Source: a virus
Length of the DNA stretch: 64,000 nucleotides
Virus record (IMG/VR): IMGVR_UViG_3300030019_000003
Location: 186,001 to 250,000 of that record
Strand: one strand, 5' to 3'
Part shown: positions 51,895 to 60,686 of the stretch, piece by piece
How positions within the stretch are numbered: the first letter of the stretch is position 1
Layout of the letters: every line of letters begins with the position of its first letter
Notes under the pieces: generated by a model
Databases searched by the model: none
What the model saw: only the letters and a program-made list of their open reading frames with translations
What the model was told of the DNA's origin: nothing
Made by a program: the position numbers and the translations under genes

Positions 51895-52617
51895 TTAATG
51901 GTTAATTTTATCAATAATTGTTTTAGCGGCTAAGCTTATGTTCTTAATTTCTTCAGCGTATTTAGGATCGGCACCTACAGCAGGTATAACATCCAGTGCT
52001 ATCGCAGAGTATATCTCACCAATGGTTTGTCTAACCGTAACATAGCGTAGACCAAGACTACTGTAAGTCATGAAGTCTTCATCGGAATAGTTAATGGTAC
52101 CTTGTTTAAAACTGAAGATAGGCAAGAAAGGGTTGAGTACATGACCCACGCCATCAGGAATAAGTTTACTATCTGCAAAGATAGAAAAGCTATCATAATT
52201 AGTAATAGCTGCAGTATTCAAAGCAGTTGTTAAACGCTCGTTAAAAAGTGTATTGTATTGCTCAGGATTATTAACAATCTTAGCAGGTGTGCTCATACCA
52301 TTAAAAATAATAACAGTATCTGAAAATAGACCAGGGTATTCTCTAAGAACACTGTCTCTGATAGTATGTAAGTTAACACCGTGTTCAGCTCCTGTAGTAA
52401 GAATAATACTAGCAGCTTGATTTAAGCTAACAGTAGCTCCGTTAAATACTTCTTTAAGAGAGATGTCGCGTTCAATAACTGGAGCTAGTAATCGCTTACT
52501 CTCCTCAACATTATAATAGGCGTTGTTTAATTCCTTAATAACGGCTAGGAATTCTTCTCTCATAGTTTCCCAACTTAGAACTTCTTGTTTTTTAGGGAGT
52601 TGTTTCTTAGTGCTCAT
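51895..52617 (-). CDS. Unknown protein, first of a leftward operon
   Basis: 240 residues, helical N-terminus with a basic start (STKKQLPKKQEV), then alpha/beta. First of four leftward genes that appear to be one transcription unit. ATG after AAGGATGAA. Role unknown; possibly virion. Confidence 0.5.
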   Translation of the reverse strand: MSTKKQLPKKQEVLSWETMREEFLAVIKELNNAYYNVEESKRLLAPVIERDISLKEVFNGATVSLNQAASIILTTGAEHGVNLHTIRDSVLREYPGLFSDTVIIFNGMSTPAKIVNNPEQYNTLFNERLTTALNTAAITNYDSFSIFADSKLIPDGVGHVLNPFLPIFSFKQGTINYSDEDFMTYSSLGLRYVTVRQTIGEIYSAIALDVIPAVGADPKYAEEIKNISLAAKTIIDKINH

Positions 52618-52712
52618 GCTTCATCCTTAATGTGTGATTATCATAGATACCAATGGATACAAATAATTAATCGCCCAGAGATTAACTGAAATTATCAAAA
52701 AGGACATGCCTG

Positions 52713-53615
52713 ATGATGAACTATGAAATACAAGATTATCTTGACAGTTATTTAAGAGAGGCTTTAATTGCTAATAAATATGTTATGTATCGCCGTCTTT
52801 TTAATTTGTTGTTTAATCTCAACACTACGATCAAAAATAATAATCATATCGAGCTTGATGATCTTCAGGGTGAAATGATTGATACTATTACCGTATACGA
52901 AGACGATACGGACTCTGTTAATTTACATCTTGAGGTGGTGTTTACAAAAGCCATGAAAACTTATATTGGTAGATACGGCATTATTATAAGCGATGATGCA
53001 ACTTTATCAGATTATGAAGCGATACTATTAGGATATTATAACCTGATAAATCCTGATCCTAACATGATAGAATATATACAGATGCAGTTAGAGGATATAG
53101 AGTATGAAGATAACCTATTAAAACTTGCTAGTATCTTAAGTATGAATTCTACTAAATCAGTTACATCAGTATATGAAGTACTGGATGATGTTAGAGAGGA
53201 TATTTTTATACTACTAGCAACTTACTTCAGTAACATGCTAGATGTTAATGGTGAACCACTTACGGATAATACTATCGATATTGTGTTAGCTTTAACAAAA
53301 GCTGATCCAGGTTTTAATAATACCTTTATATTAAAAGATGTTATTATTAATGGTTACCGTGCTGTTGGTATTGACATGCTGTTAACAGATCTTTACAGTA
53401 ATATTAATAAGCATACTAATGATTACAATCTTATACCCTATGAGATCGTTGCGACGCTATACATAGCAAATGATACTAAGGATGACATGTTGTCAGGATA
53501 CTTAGAAAAATTTAATATGGAAGCATTAGTGTTCATGCAGAATGAAAGTGGTAAAGAAGTTATTAATGCTGCCGTAGAAATGTTAATAAATAAGATATAT
53601 GCGAGTCTAACATGA
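52713..53615 (+). CDS. Unknown protein coupled to RNA polymerase beta'-C
   Basis: 300 residues; two adjacent ATGs after AAAAAGGACA. Acidic and helical, no known motif. Its stop overlaps the ATG of the beta' C-terminal gene (ATGA), so the two proteins are made in step; it could be an extra subunit or assembly factor of the non-virion polymerase, but the sequence itself does not show this. Confidence 0.55.
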   Translation: MMNYEIQDYLDSYLREALIANKYVMYRRLFNLLFNLNTTIKNNNHIELDDLQGEMIDTITVYEDDTDSVNLHLEVVFTKAMKTYIGRYGIIISDDATLSDYEAILLGYYNLINPDPNMIEYIQMQLEDIEYEDNLLKLASILSMNSTKSVTSVYEVLDDVREDIFILLATYFSNMLDVNGEPLTDNTIDIVLALTKADPGFNNTFILKDVIINGYRAVGIDMLLTDLYSNINKHTNDYNLIPYEIVATLYIANDTKDDMLSGYLEKFNMEALVFMQNESGKEVINAAVEMLINKIYASLT

Positions 53616-54877
53616 AAGCAACTGAATACTTTTTAAAAATGATACAAACAGATCATGTCTTTAAACTTAAATGGTATTATTCTGTTTTTGCACTTATAAG
53701 TAAGAATGCGACTGCTAATGAGTACCTTAAGATAGAAGAAGACAGTTACTACGTTCTTATAGAAAAAGAATGGATTAAGATAGATGATAGACTTCCTGTT
53801 GATGGCGCGTTATTAAGTATGATGGAACCTATCGTTTTAGAAAAAGATAGTTTAGAGAATGTACATGAGCGTTTAGAAACAACAATCGGTCTAACAGTTA
53901 TGAATGTTCTTTACTTCACATCTATCTTTGGTACTATGTTTAATTTTCAAAATAAAGCTATGACACCTAAAAGTGTTGAGAATATGGTCATCACCGCCTA
54001 TAAAAAAGATGCTATAACGGTAGAACAATATCACAGCTTTATGGATGTTGGTACCTTCTTAGAAGGTCTTGCAAGAATCATAACCGTATCAATTACGCCT
54101 AAGACCATTGTTCCTCCCCCTGGTATTAAGGAATACTCTATAAAAGTGCGAGAAGAGATGGTTGCCAAGTATGGTACTAACTGGGTAAAAGATAGATCTA
54201 GAATTGTTGAGTATGAAGAGGCTCTTAAGAAGTATGATAAGGCTTGGCTAAAAGATGATCCTTCTTTAGGTAAACTTATGTCTGGTAAGATACTTAATGA
54301 TGCCAGGGTTAAAATGAATTTAGGATTTGGGGCAGAGTCTGCGTTTGATGAAACAGGTACCGATGTTAATCTTATTACTAACTCATTACTAGACGGTTAT
54401 CCGAAGGATGCTGCTTCATTAGCTGTTATTTTTAACACTTCAAGAGCAGGGTCATTCTTTAGGGGCCATGAGACACAGAAAGGCGGTGCCAGTGCTAAAG
54501 ACCTACTAAGAGCTACTGCTGGTATCGTTATTGTTCCTGGCGATTGTAACACCCGCCTAGGCCATCCTGTGACGGTTGGTAAATGGATGGGAGATAATCT
54601 TACAGGTAGATATATTATAGAAGGTGACAAAGTTTCTAAAATAGAAAACATGTTTGATTATATAGGTAAGACTATTGTTATTAGATCTCCACAATATTGT
54701 AATCAGGCTAATGGTATTTGTTCTATATGTTCAGGTGAGGTTATGGCTAAATATCCTAACGGTGTATCTATTTTAGCCACAGATATTTCAGGAGCTATGT
54801 TAAATAGTTCGTTAAAGAAAATGCATGCTTCAAAGTCAACAACTATGAAGTTTAATATAAAAGAAACTATCCGCTAA
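53612..54877 (+). CDS. RNA polymerase beta' C-terminal part
   Basis: 421 residues. Landmarks of the beta' second half are clear: [20 protein letters not shown] (about 275-294) and LLRATAG correspond to the bridge-helix/trigger-loop stretch [33 protein letters not shown] (about 363-375) matches the zinc-binding CEARYGVCRKCYG; and [19 protein letters not shown] matches AAQSIGEPGTQLTMRTFH. With the intron-containing gene at 45642 it makes one split beta'. By analogy with phiKZ gp74 it belongs to the non-virion polymerase. Confidence 0.87.
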   Translation: [421 protein letters not shown]

Positions 54878-54930
54878 TATTTTATATACAGTGTAATAGT
54901 TGATAAAACAACATTAAGAAGGGGTTCCGT

Positions 54931-55761
54931 ATGGACGATATTTTAGATTTGTTAGAGAGTAATGAGAAACCGTCGTTTCAGAATGAAGGTAACTCCGCAG
55001 AAAAACCTGCAACTGAGTGGAAACCTAAAAGTGACTGGAAGCCACGTGGGGAGTGGAAACCTAACAGTAACTATAGTGGTGGTACTCGTAAACCATTTGT
55101 AAGTCTTTGGAATAAAAAAGACTTTACACCTAAAGAGATTAAGATCTCTGAGTTAACACGTAAAAAAGCATTTATGGTTGTTATTGCCAACAAAACCTCT
55201 TTACCAGATAACATTAATAAACTTCTCGTTAACATGTCGTTGATGTTGTCTAAAGCAGGTTATACTTTTAGATGTAATGCTGACAAAAACGATGTCGTGC
55301 AGCTTACGATTCTAAACAAGATTAAAGAAGAGGGTGATGCCGCTAAAGGTGACCCTAAATTTGAAGTTTACTTACCTTGGGCAAAGTTTAACGAGGATAT
55401 TGAAAAACCAACGATGACGTATCCTAATGAGGCTGGTTACAGTATTGCTGTTAATATGCACAATACATTCTACGATCAAAAAGAGTCTGTGAGAGCAATC
55501 ATCTCGAGAGATGTTCATATGAGTCTAGGTACAACAGGTACCGAAGCTGTAGAGTTCATGGTGATCTATACAGAGTGTGGATCAGAATCTATTGGACAAC
55601 ATCCTGATTATAGAAAACTAGGTAATGCTACATTCTATATTAAACTTGCCGAGAAGGCAAACATTCCTGTATTCAATGTTAAGAATCCAGAATCGATTAA
55701 AAGACTGTCAGAGTTTATTAAATCAAAACAGGCGCTAGCCGAGGTTACAGGTGAGGAGTAA
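54931..55761 (+). CDS. SLOG/DprA-like Rossmann protein with WKP repeats
   Basis: 276 residues. The N-terminus has three short repeats around EWKPKSDWKPRGEWKPN (28-44), a flexible linker-like region. The C-terminal part resembles the SLOG (DprA/YpsA-like) fold: FMVIYTECGSES followed by TFYIKLAEKANIPVFNV, where IGQHPDY would sit near the ligand. Such proteins bind nucleotides, nucleotide-like ligands or ssDNA. The function in phage is unknown. Its own terminator follows. Confidence 0.6.
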   Translation: MDDILDLLESNEKPSFQNEGNSAEKPATEWKPKSDWKPRGEWKPNSNYSGGTRKPFVSLWNKKDFTPKEIKISELTRKKAFMVVIANKTSLPDNINKLLVNMSLMLSKAGYTFRCNADKNDVVQLTILNKIKEEGDAAKGDPKFEVYLPWAKFNEDIEKPTMTYPNEAGYSIAVNMHNTFYDQKESVRAIISRDVHMSLGTTGTEAVEFMVIYTECGSESIGQHPDYRKLGNATFYIKLAEKANIPVFNVKNPESIKRLSEFIKSKQALAEVTGEE

Positions 55762-55772
55762 TCCTCATCTGT
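55747..55772 (+). terminator. Terminator hairpin overlapping the stop
   Basis: 11-bp stem with one G-U pair and loop GTAA, followed directly by TTTTTTT. Confidence 0.85.
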
Positions 55773-55803
55773 TTTTTTGAATATCATACATTAAGGAAAC
55801 ACA

Positions 55804-56772
55804 ATGGCTAGAAATACTAAAGATACCGAATCAGGTGTAACACCAGTAGACGAAACTACTGCAGTACCTGATAGTAATACAGCAATCGATACTACAGGTA
55901 CATCACCAGTAGATGAATCACCTGATCTTGACACAGTTGATCAAGCTCCAGAACAAGAATCTACACCAGATGTAGAAAGTGCGTCAGTTGATACAAGTAC
56001 GCCACCAGATATGCTTCAGGTAGAATCTCAACCTGCAGATGGCGCAACATCGACACCGGCTACTGAGGAACCTAATACTGATATACCTCCTGTAGATCAA
56101 ACGCTTACTCCCGCAGATGTTGAAAAAGAACCAGAGGTAGTACAACAAGACCCAGCTACAAATCAAGCATTACCAGAAGCACCACTTGATGATGCATCTG
56201 CTGATAGTATTGAAACAGCAACACCAGAAGTAGAGACTATTCCTACTCCTGTAAGTCCTAGCGTTGTTAGCGTTAAAGCGATCATTGCTTCTGACGATAA
56301 AACAATTATCGAAAAACTTGAAGCTATCATGGCTTGCGGTATTCCTGTTTATCAATTGTTAGCAGGTAATCTACATAACTATATTAAACGTATGGATGGC
56401 ACTGAAGTTGTTAGTAACACTGAAGGTGCTGCTTTAAATCATAGCCTTTACACCACTATTGTTAATGCTGCAGATACCGAAGACAAGTCAACGTTTAAAA
56501 CGCTTTTTGATATCATCAACCTAACATTCGCACATCATAAAGAGGGTGTGTTTAGTTTGGAATCATTAATGCGATTTGACCAAGATTGGAAATACGGTGC
56601 TGAGAAATTACTAGGATTTAGATATATCGCGACATTGATTCATCATTTATCGGATATCACAACTCGTAAAGACAATCTTAATTCTATCAGCATTGATGCT
56701 GCGGTTAAACCTGAGAGAACAGGTTTTGGAAAAACACTGATCGATAACATTAAACATTACTATATGTCATAA
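55804..56772 (+). CDS. Protein with acidic Pro/Thr-rich N-terminal half
   Basis: 322 residues. About residues 1-150 are a disordered, acidic, Pro/Thr/Glu/Asp/Ser-rich stretch with recurring VDE, TPxVE and APE words; residues about 160-322 are a compact helical domain. No family recognised. The composition suggests a flexible tether, as in internal head or surface proteins. Confidence 0.55.
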   Translation: MARNTKDTESGVTPVDETTAVPDSNTAIDTTGTSPVDESPDLDTVDQAPEQESTPDVESASVDTSTPPDMLQVESQPADGATSTPATEEPNTDIPPVDQTLTPADVEKEPEVVQQDPATNQALPEAPLDDASADSIETATPEVETIPTPVSPSVVSVKAIIASDDKTIIEKLEAIMACGIPVYQLLAGNLHNYIKRMDGTEVVSNTEGAALNHSLYTTIVNAADTEDKSTFKTLFDIINLTFAHHKEGVFSLESLMRFDQDWKYGAEKLLGFRYIATLIHHLSDITTRKDNLNSISIDAAVKPERTGFGKTLIDNIKHYYMS

Positions 56773-56784
56773 CGATGTTAAAGC

Positions 56785-56818
56785 CTAACACTAACCAGGA
56801 TATCCTGGTTAGTGTTAG
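56785..56818. terminator. Palindromic terminator
   Basis: Perfect 34-base palindrome 13 bases after the stop, followed by TTACTTTTTT. Confidence 0.92.
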
Positions 56819-57044
56819 TTACTTTTTTCAATAGTATATCTTAAGGTGATAAAAAAACACTAGATAACGAACTTAACCATTATCTAGTGAAATTCATAAA
56901 GGGGCCCCAACGCGTACTTAAGAAGGGTCGGTTGTAATGTTAGGGCAGTGAGACGGGAGGATAGGGCATCTCAACTAATAGGTTATTAAATCCCAAGAAG
57001 TTATAAATATATATTATAAAGGTAATAACTTAAAGGAGTATCCT
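56819..57044 (+). promoter_or_regulatory. Non-coding region with a possible small structured RNA
   Basis: Contains hairpin CACTAGATAA/TTATCTAGTG (56858-56867 with 56880-56889), then an unusually G-rich stretch at 56901-56975 (GGGGCCCC, AGGGCAGTGAGACGGGAGG), unlike the AT-rich surroundings. A promoter motif follows at 57003. No gene or tRNA recognised. Confidence 0.4.
57003..57020 (+). promoter_or_regulatory. Putative phage promoter
   Basis: TAAATATATATTATAAAG, 25 bases before the ATG at 57045; same family as the other TATATTAT sites. Confidence 0.45.
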
Positions 57045-57317
57045 ATGAAAAAAGAAATTATTGTGTTGTGCTTATGCGCACTAATAAGTTTTGTGTTAGT
57101 TCTTATCTACATGTCATGTGATCTAGAAATAAAACTAGGTGTCGTGATTGGATTACTAGTGTCATCAATAATTGCGTGGAAAAAAGGTTTAAAAGAGTTT
57201 AAAAGTCTTAATACTATTAATACTGTCAACAACAGATTACTTAATGATATTAATACGATGCAAAAAATGTCTAGAAGAGACAACACGTTACTACGTGCAT
57301 TAACCTGTAAAGGATAA
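57045..57317 (+). CDS. Small membrane protein with two transmembrane helices
   Basis: 90 residues. Helices at about 5-24 (IIVLCLCALISFVLVLIY) and 31-46 (LGVVIGLLVSSIIAW) with a short loop, followed by a charged cytoplasmic C-terminus. The shape would fit a holin or superinfection-type membrane protein, but there is no lysis gene nearby. ATG after AAGGAG. Confidence 0.55.
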   Translation: MKKEIIVLCLCALISFVLVLIYMSCDLEIKLGVVIGLLVSSIIAWKKGLKEFKSLNTINTVNNRLLNDINTMQKMSRRDNTLLRALTCKG

Positions 57318-57320
57318 GTA

Positions 57321-58118
57321 ATGAAAAAGATTGCTGTGCATGATGGTAAATTTCATGCTGATGAGATTCTAGCAGTAGCTCTGCTAGATGTATTTCTAAA
57401 AGAAAATTTTGATGTTACACGCGTTGGTCATGATGAAGTAGAGTTTGATAACTATGATTTCGTTATTGATGTTGGTCTACACTATGATCGTGTTAAATAT
57501 TTTGATCACCATCAGAATGCTAAGGGAACACCTGCAGCTTGTTTCATGGTATGGGAGTATTTAAAATACAGATTAAGTCTTGAACAATATGGCTATACCG
57601 AAATCGATGAACTTGTTAAGTACTGTAGCGAAAACGATGTTGGTAACAACATGGCTATCGTAGGTAGTTTACCTTATATTGTCGGATTGTATAACAATGA
57701 AAATATTTACAGTCCTAAACAACATGTTGCCTTTCTTAATGTTCTTACATTAGTAACTTCTATCATTGGAGCTATGAAAGAAATGCAGGATAAGATCAAT
57801 TGTGAGAACGCTGTTGTAGATTCATTATCGATCGACGAATGTGGTATCCTATGGTTGCCATGTTATTTACACGCGATGAAAAGAATTAATGGTTTTACAA
57901 GACCAGAGGTTAAATACATAGCGTGGTATGAGAGTGAGAAGCAACAATGGTATCTCAGAGTACCTAATACAGGTGATGGTAGCTATAACCTTGTTAGTGA
58001 TCCATTACAGTCATCTGAGTTGGCAACATTTGTACATGCTTCTGGTTTCTTAGCTACTTTTAAAACAGAAGAGAATATTAAAAAATATTTTAAGGAATTC
58101 CTATGCAAGACGATTTAA
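57321..58118 (+). CDS. MYG1-like metal-dependent phosphoesterase
   Basis: 265 residues. The MYG1/UPF0160 layout is clear: H7-D8 in AVHDGKFHADE with H12 and D14 (metal ligands), D50 in FVIDVG, and D62-H63-H64 in YFDHHQN, the DHH-like triad. MYG1 proteins are described as 3'-5' exonucleases for RNA or DNA and act on nucleic-acid ends. Most cellular members are around 300 residues or longer, so this one is compact. It overlaps the next gene by 16 bases. Confidence 0.8.
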   Translation: MKKIAVHDGKFHADEILAVALLDVFLKENFDVTRVGHDEVEFDNYDFVIDVGLHYDRVKYFDHHQNAKGTPAACFMVWEYLKYRLSLEQYGYTEIDELVKYCSENDVGNNMAIVGSLPYIVGLYNNENIYSPKQHVAFLNVLTLVTSIIGAMKEMQDKINCENAVVDSLSIDECGILWLPCYLHAMKRINGFTRPEVKYIAWYESEKQQWYLRVPNTGDGSYNLVSDPLQSSELATFVHASGFLATFKTEENIKKYFKEFLCKTI

Positions 58119-58585
58119 CAATTATAAAAGAGTTGGTATTACTAAGAGTAGACGAAGACAGTCTTCCTAAGTTAACAAGTAGAAATGATACTTTTCAAGC
58201 GGTTATTAATCGTATTGTTAAAGTAGCCCCTACCTTAAATAAACTGGATGCTGCTTCAGTACACAATGTTCCTGTGAAATTAGATGCAGGTGATTTCTTT
58301 ATCACTGCATTTCATTCTAAGAAACCCTATGCGGATATGTTACCTGAGACACAAATCATTGTGTTCAGGGTATTGGAAGAAGCCGATCCTATCATTGAGA
58401 CCTATCGTGCCTTTGTACCAGCATCTGAGAACATCGTGAAGATGGTAAGATTACTTCCACATGAATATATGCGATCATGCCCTATGTTAGGAAGTATCAT
58501 TAGTGGCATCAGTGCCGAATTAACATACTTCATCGCTAACACTCCTGTGTTAGAGATAACTGATCCAGATGAAGAACTAGTCTAG
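58103..58585 (+). CDS. Unknown protein coupled to the MYG1-like gene
   Basis: 160 residues; the ribosome site AAGGAATT lies in the end of the MYG1-like gene, and the ORFs overlap. Alpha/beta, no motif recognised. Ends in a palindromic terminator. Confidence 0.5.
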   Translation: MQDDLTIIKELVLLRVDEDSLPKLTSRNDTFQAVINRIVKVAPTLNKLDAASVHNVPVKLDAGDFFITAFHSKKPYADMLPETQIIVFRVLEEADPIIETYRAFVPASENIVKMVRLLPHEYMRSCPMLGSIISGISAELTYFIANTPVLEITDPDEELV

Positions 58586-58614
58586 CAGATACAGGGATAT
58601 CCCTGTATCTGCTA
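58583..58614. terminator. Bidirectional palindromic terminator
   Basis: Perfect 32-base palindrome between convergent stop codons (58585 and 58619). Confidence 0.8.
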
Positions 58615-58618
58615 TTAA

Positions 58619-59833
58619 CTAACTTTTATTTTTGTACATCGATCTTAAAAATACATAAAGTAAAATACCTATTGTTATAGTCGTTATCATCCACTTTGTC
58701 TTAACACCTGTAGCGGATTGAGCTATATTAAATAAATAGTTTTTAATATACTTAACTTCGGGACTCTTTACAGAGCTACTGCTCCAAAATCCTTTCATAC
58801 GATTAAGACAATCTAAAACCTGTTTATTATACTCATCTACGATACCACACTGGCGTAAGTAACTAATAGAGGTTATAATACCGATTCCTATAAAATCATT
58901 CTTAGTAGATGATTCAACAGGTATCTTCTCAGAAAGATAACGCAAGGTTGTAACAAAATGTTCCTCAGGTATATTCGGCATAACATGCTTTATTAAATAG
59001 ACAAGATCGTTATTAATAAAGTCATTAGGACGACTATAGGTATCTCGTACATAATGTACATAAGATTCATGAGAACTAGTAACAGCCTTTGAACCCATAC
59101 CGCCTTCATCATCTTCTTCTAGTACTGAGCTAGAATAGACTTTCTCATTCTTCTTATTAACATCTATTAGTACAGTATAGATGTTCTTAATAGCCTCTCT
59201 TATCCTACCCTGCATATCAGCAATGGCTCTAACAGCATCCTCTGTTGTACCACGTTTAACTCTATCATAATGTAGACCACCTAGGATAACATCTTTAGCA
59301 CGGTGATCAAAGACCTTTTGCCATGTTCCAAAACGTTTAATCAAATATCTATTAGATAGTCTTTCATAAACAGCTTTGGCTGTAGCAATATCAACATTAT
59401 AAATAAAGTAATGCGTTATAAGGGAACTTATTACCTTATAAGCAAAAACATAATAAGCTTCAATAACATCATTAGGATACTGGCTAATCTTATTTTCATT
59501 CTTTGTAAACATGTGCATTAACCAGAAGATTGTTAGATAAGTAGGATTACTTGTAGTTGCTCTGGTTTTATCAATTCCTGGTACTTTGTAAAGGTCATAA
59601 CGTAAAGAAGGTAAATCACATTTTACAACATTTGTGTAAAAGAGATTCTCATCTGCATCGCTAAAACGGATGGGGTGAACACCAGTTAAGTTACCACCTA
59701 AAAAATCAACATACATGTCTGACTTTTGTGTCCATTTTATTCTAAAGCGTTGTAGAGCAGAGTAAAGCTCCTTGTCATAACTGATGTGTTTGAGGTGTTC
59801 CTCAAACACATCCTTTATTTCATTATGTTTCAC
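58619..59833 (-). CDS. Tail-anchored membrane protein, unknown
   Basis: 404 residues, helical, with one C-terminal transmembrane helix at about 380-397 (MITTITIGILLYVFLR) followed by a short basic end, so it is anchored by its C-terminus. An acidic patch (LEEDDEGGMG) lies near 240-250. Its start overlaps the end of the next leftward gene. No family recognised. Confidence 0.5.
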   Translation of the reverse strand: MKHNEIKDVFEEHLKHISYDKELYSALQRFRIKWTQKSDMYVDFLGGNLTGVHPIRFSDADENLFYTNVVKCDLPSLRYDLYKVPGIDKTRATTSNPTYLTIFWLMHMFTKNENKISQYPNDVIEAYYVFAYKVISSLITHYFIYNVDIATAKAVYERLSNRYLIKRFGTWQKVFDHRAKDVILGGLHYDRVKRGTTEDAVRAIADMQGRIREAIKNIYTVLIDVNKKNEKVYSSSVLEEDDEGGMGSKAVTSSHESYVHYVRDTYSRPNDFINNDLVYLIKHVMPNIPEEHFVTTLRYLSEKIPVESSTKNDFIGIGIITSISYLRQCGIVDEYNKQVLDCLNRMKGFWSSSSVKSPEVKYIKNYLFNIAQSATGVKTKWMITTITIGILLYVFLRSMYKNKS

Positions 59834-60009
59834 TTCGTATCTTTAAGCATGGCCGCAGCCTGTTGCCTAATAGTTTGCCCCATGTACGCAGCAGGGGTTG
59901 ATGGTTTTTTAGATTTATCCGTAGCGTTTGTATTAAATACTCTTGGAGGTTTCTTCTCCCCCATTTTTACAATAGCCATAGATGAATCACTATGATTTCT
60001 TGTCATCAT
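59830..60009 (-). CDS. Small basic protein
   Basis: 59 residues counted from the ATG at 60009, chosen because GAGGAGG precedes it; a further in-frame ATG at 60036 has no ribosome site. Rich in Lys, Pro and Ala with no cysteine. It overlaps both neighbours slightly, so it is translationally coupled. Function unknown. Confidence 0.5.
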   Translation of the reverse strand: MMTRNHSDSSMAIVKMGEKKPPRVFNTNATDKSKKPSTPAAYMGQTIRQQAAAMLKDTK

Positions 60010-60595
60010 TTGCAGCCTCCTCTTTAACGATTTCATTAATTTTAAATGTGTTAAGTTTATCCTTAGGATTAACTTCTATGGTCTGGCTATAAACATTACC
60101 TTGTGAATCTTTACCACGCCACGATAACACACATTCACCTACGATCTCTAATACAGGATAAGGTGAGATGTATTCATTATTACCACGGATCTTGCCACTC
60201 GCACCAGCGCCTAATAATGCAGCTTTTACAGAATGCTTATAGGTAACATCTACAAAGTTAAAGTTAGGAATTTCCCAGAAGAGTAAGATATCTTGTTTGT
60301 GACCAGGATCGTTATCAATAGTGATACAATAGAGTTCGTTACCGCGAGTATCTTTAACACAAACTCCTTTTTTCATAACAGGTTTTAGAATGTAATTATT
60401 ATTATTAAGCTCTAATACGTCATTAACAGTTCTAGGTGAAAAAAACTTATGGTTAAGAGAACACACATAGCTCCATAATTTCTGAGCTCTGCGCCCATGC
60501 CATATATTAAAATAGAGACTTCCTGTTCTTAAGTTTTCGATAACGGTAGCTTGGGCTGGACTAGCTGTTTCACTATTTAATCTTACAACTCGCAT
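59990..60595 (-). CDS. Unknown protein, first of a leftward set
   Basis: 201 residues, strand-rich, with a charged C-terminus. ATG after AAGGATATC. Divergent from the RecJ-like gene. Function unknown. Confidence 0.5.
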   Translation of the reverse strand: MRVVRLNSETASPAQATVIENLRTGSLYFNIWHGRRAQKLWSYVCSLNHKFFSPRTVNDVLELNNNNYILKPVMKKGVCVKDTRGNELYCITIDNDPGHKQDILLFWEIPNFNFVDVTYKHSVKAALLGAGASGKIRGNNEYISPYPVLEIVGECVLSWRGKDSQGNVYSQTIEVNPKDKLNTFKINEIVKEEAANDDKKS

Positions 60596-60686
60596 TAGAT
60601 ATCCTTGTCATTTTGTCACTGAATACGGTATGGGTAATATTCGATAATGACTGGAATAATTGAAAGAATGAAAAAAAGGAAAGCCC

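Noticed and set aside
56900-57000. tRNA-like sequence in the G-rich island
   Set aside because: No acceptor stem, no T-loop consensus and no cloverleaf can be drawn.
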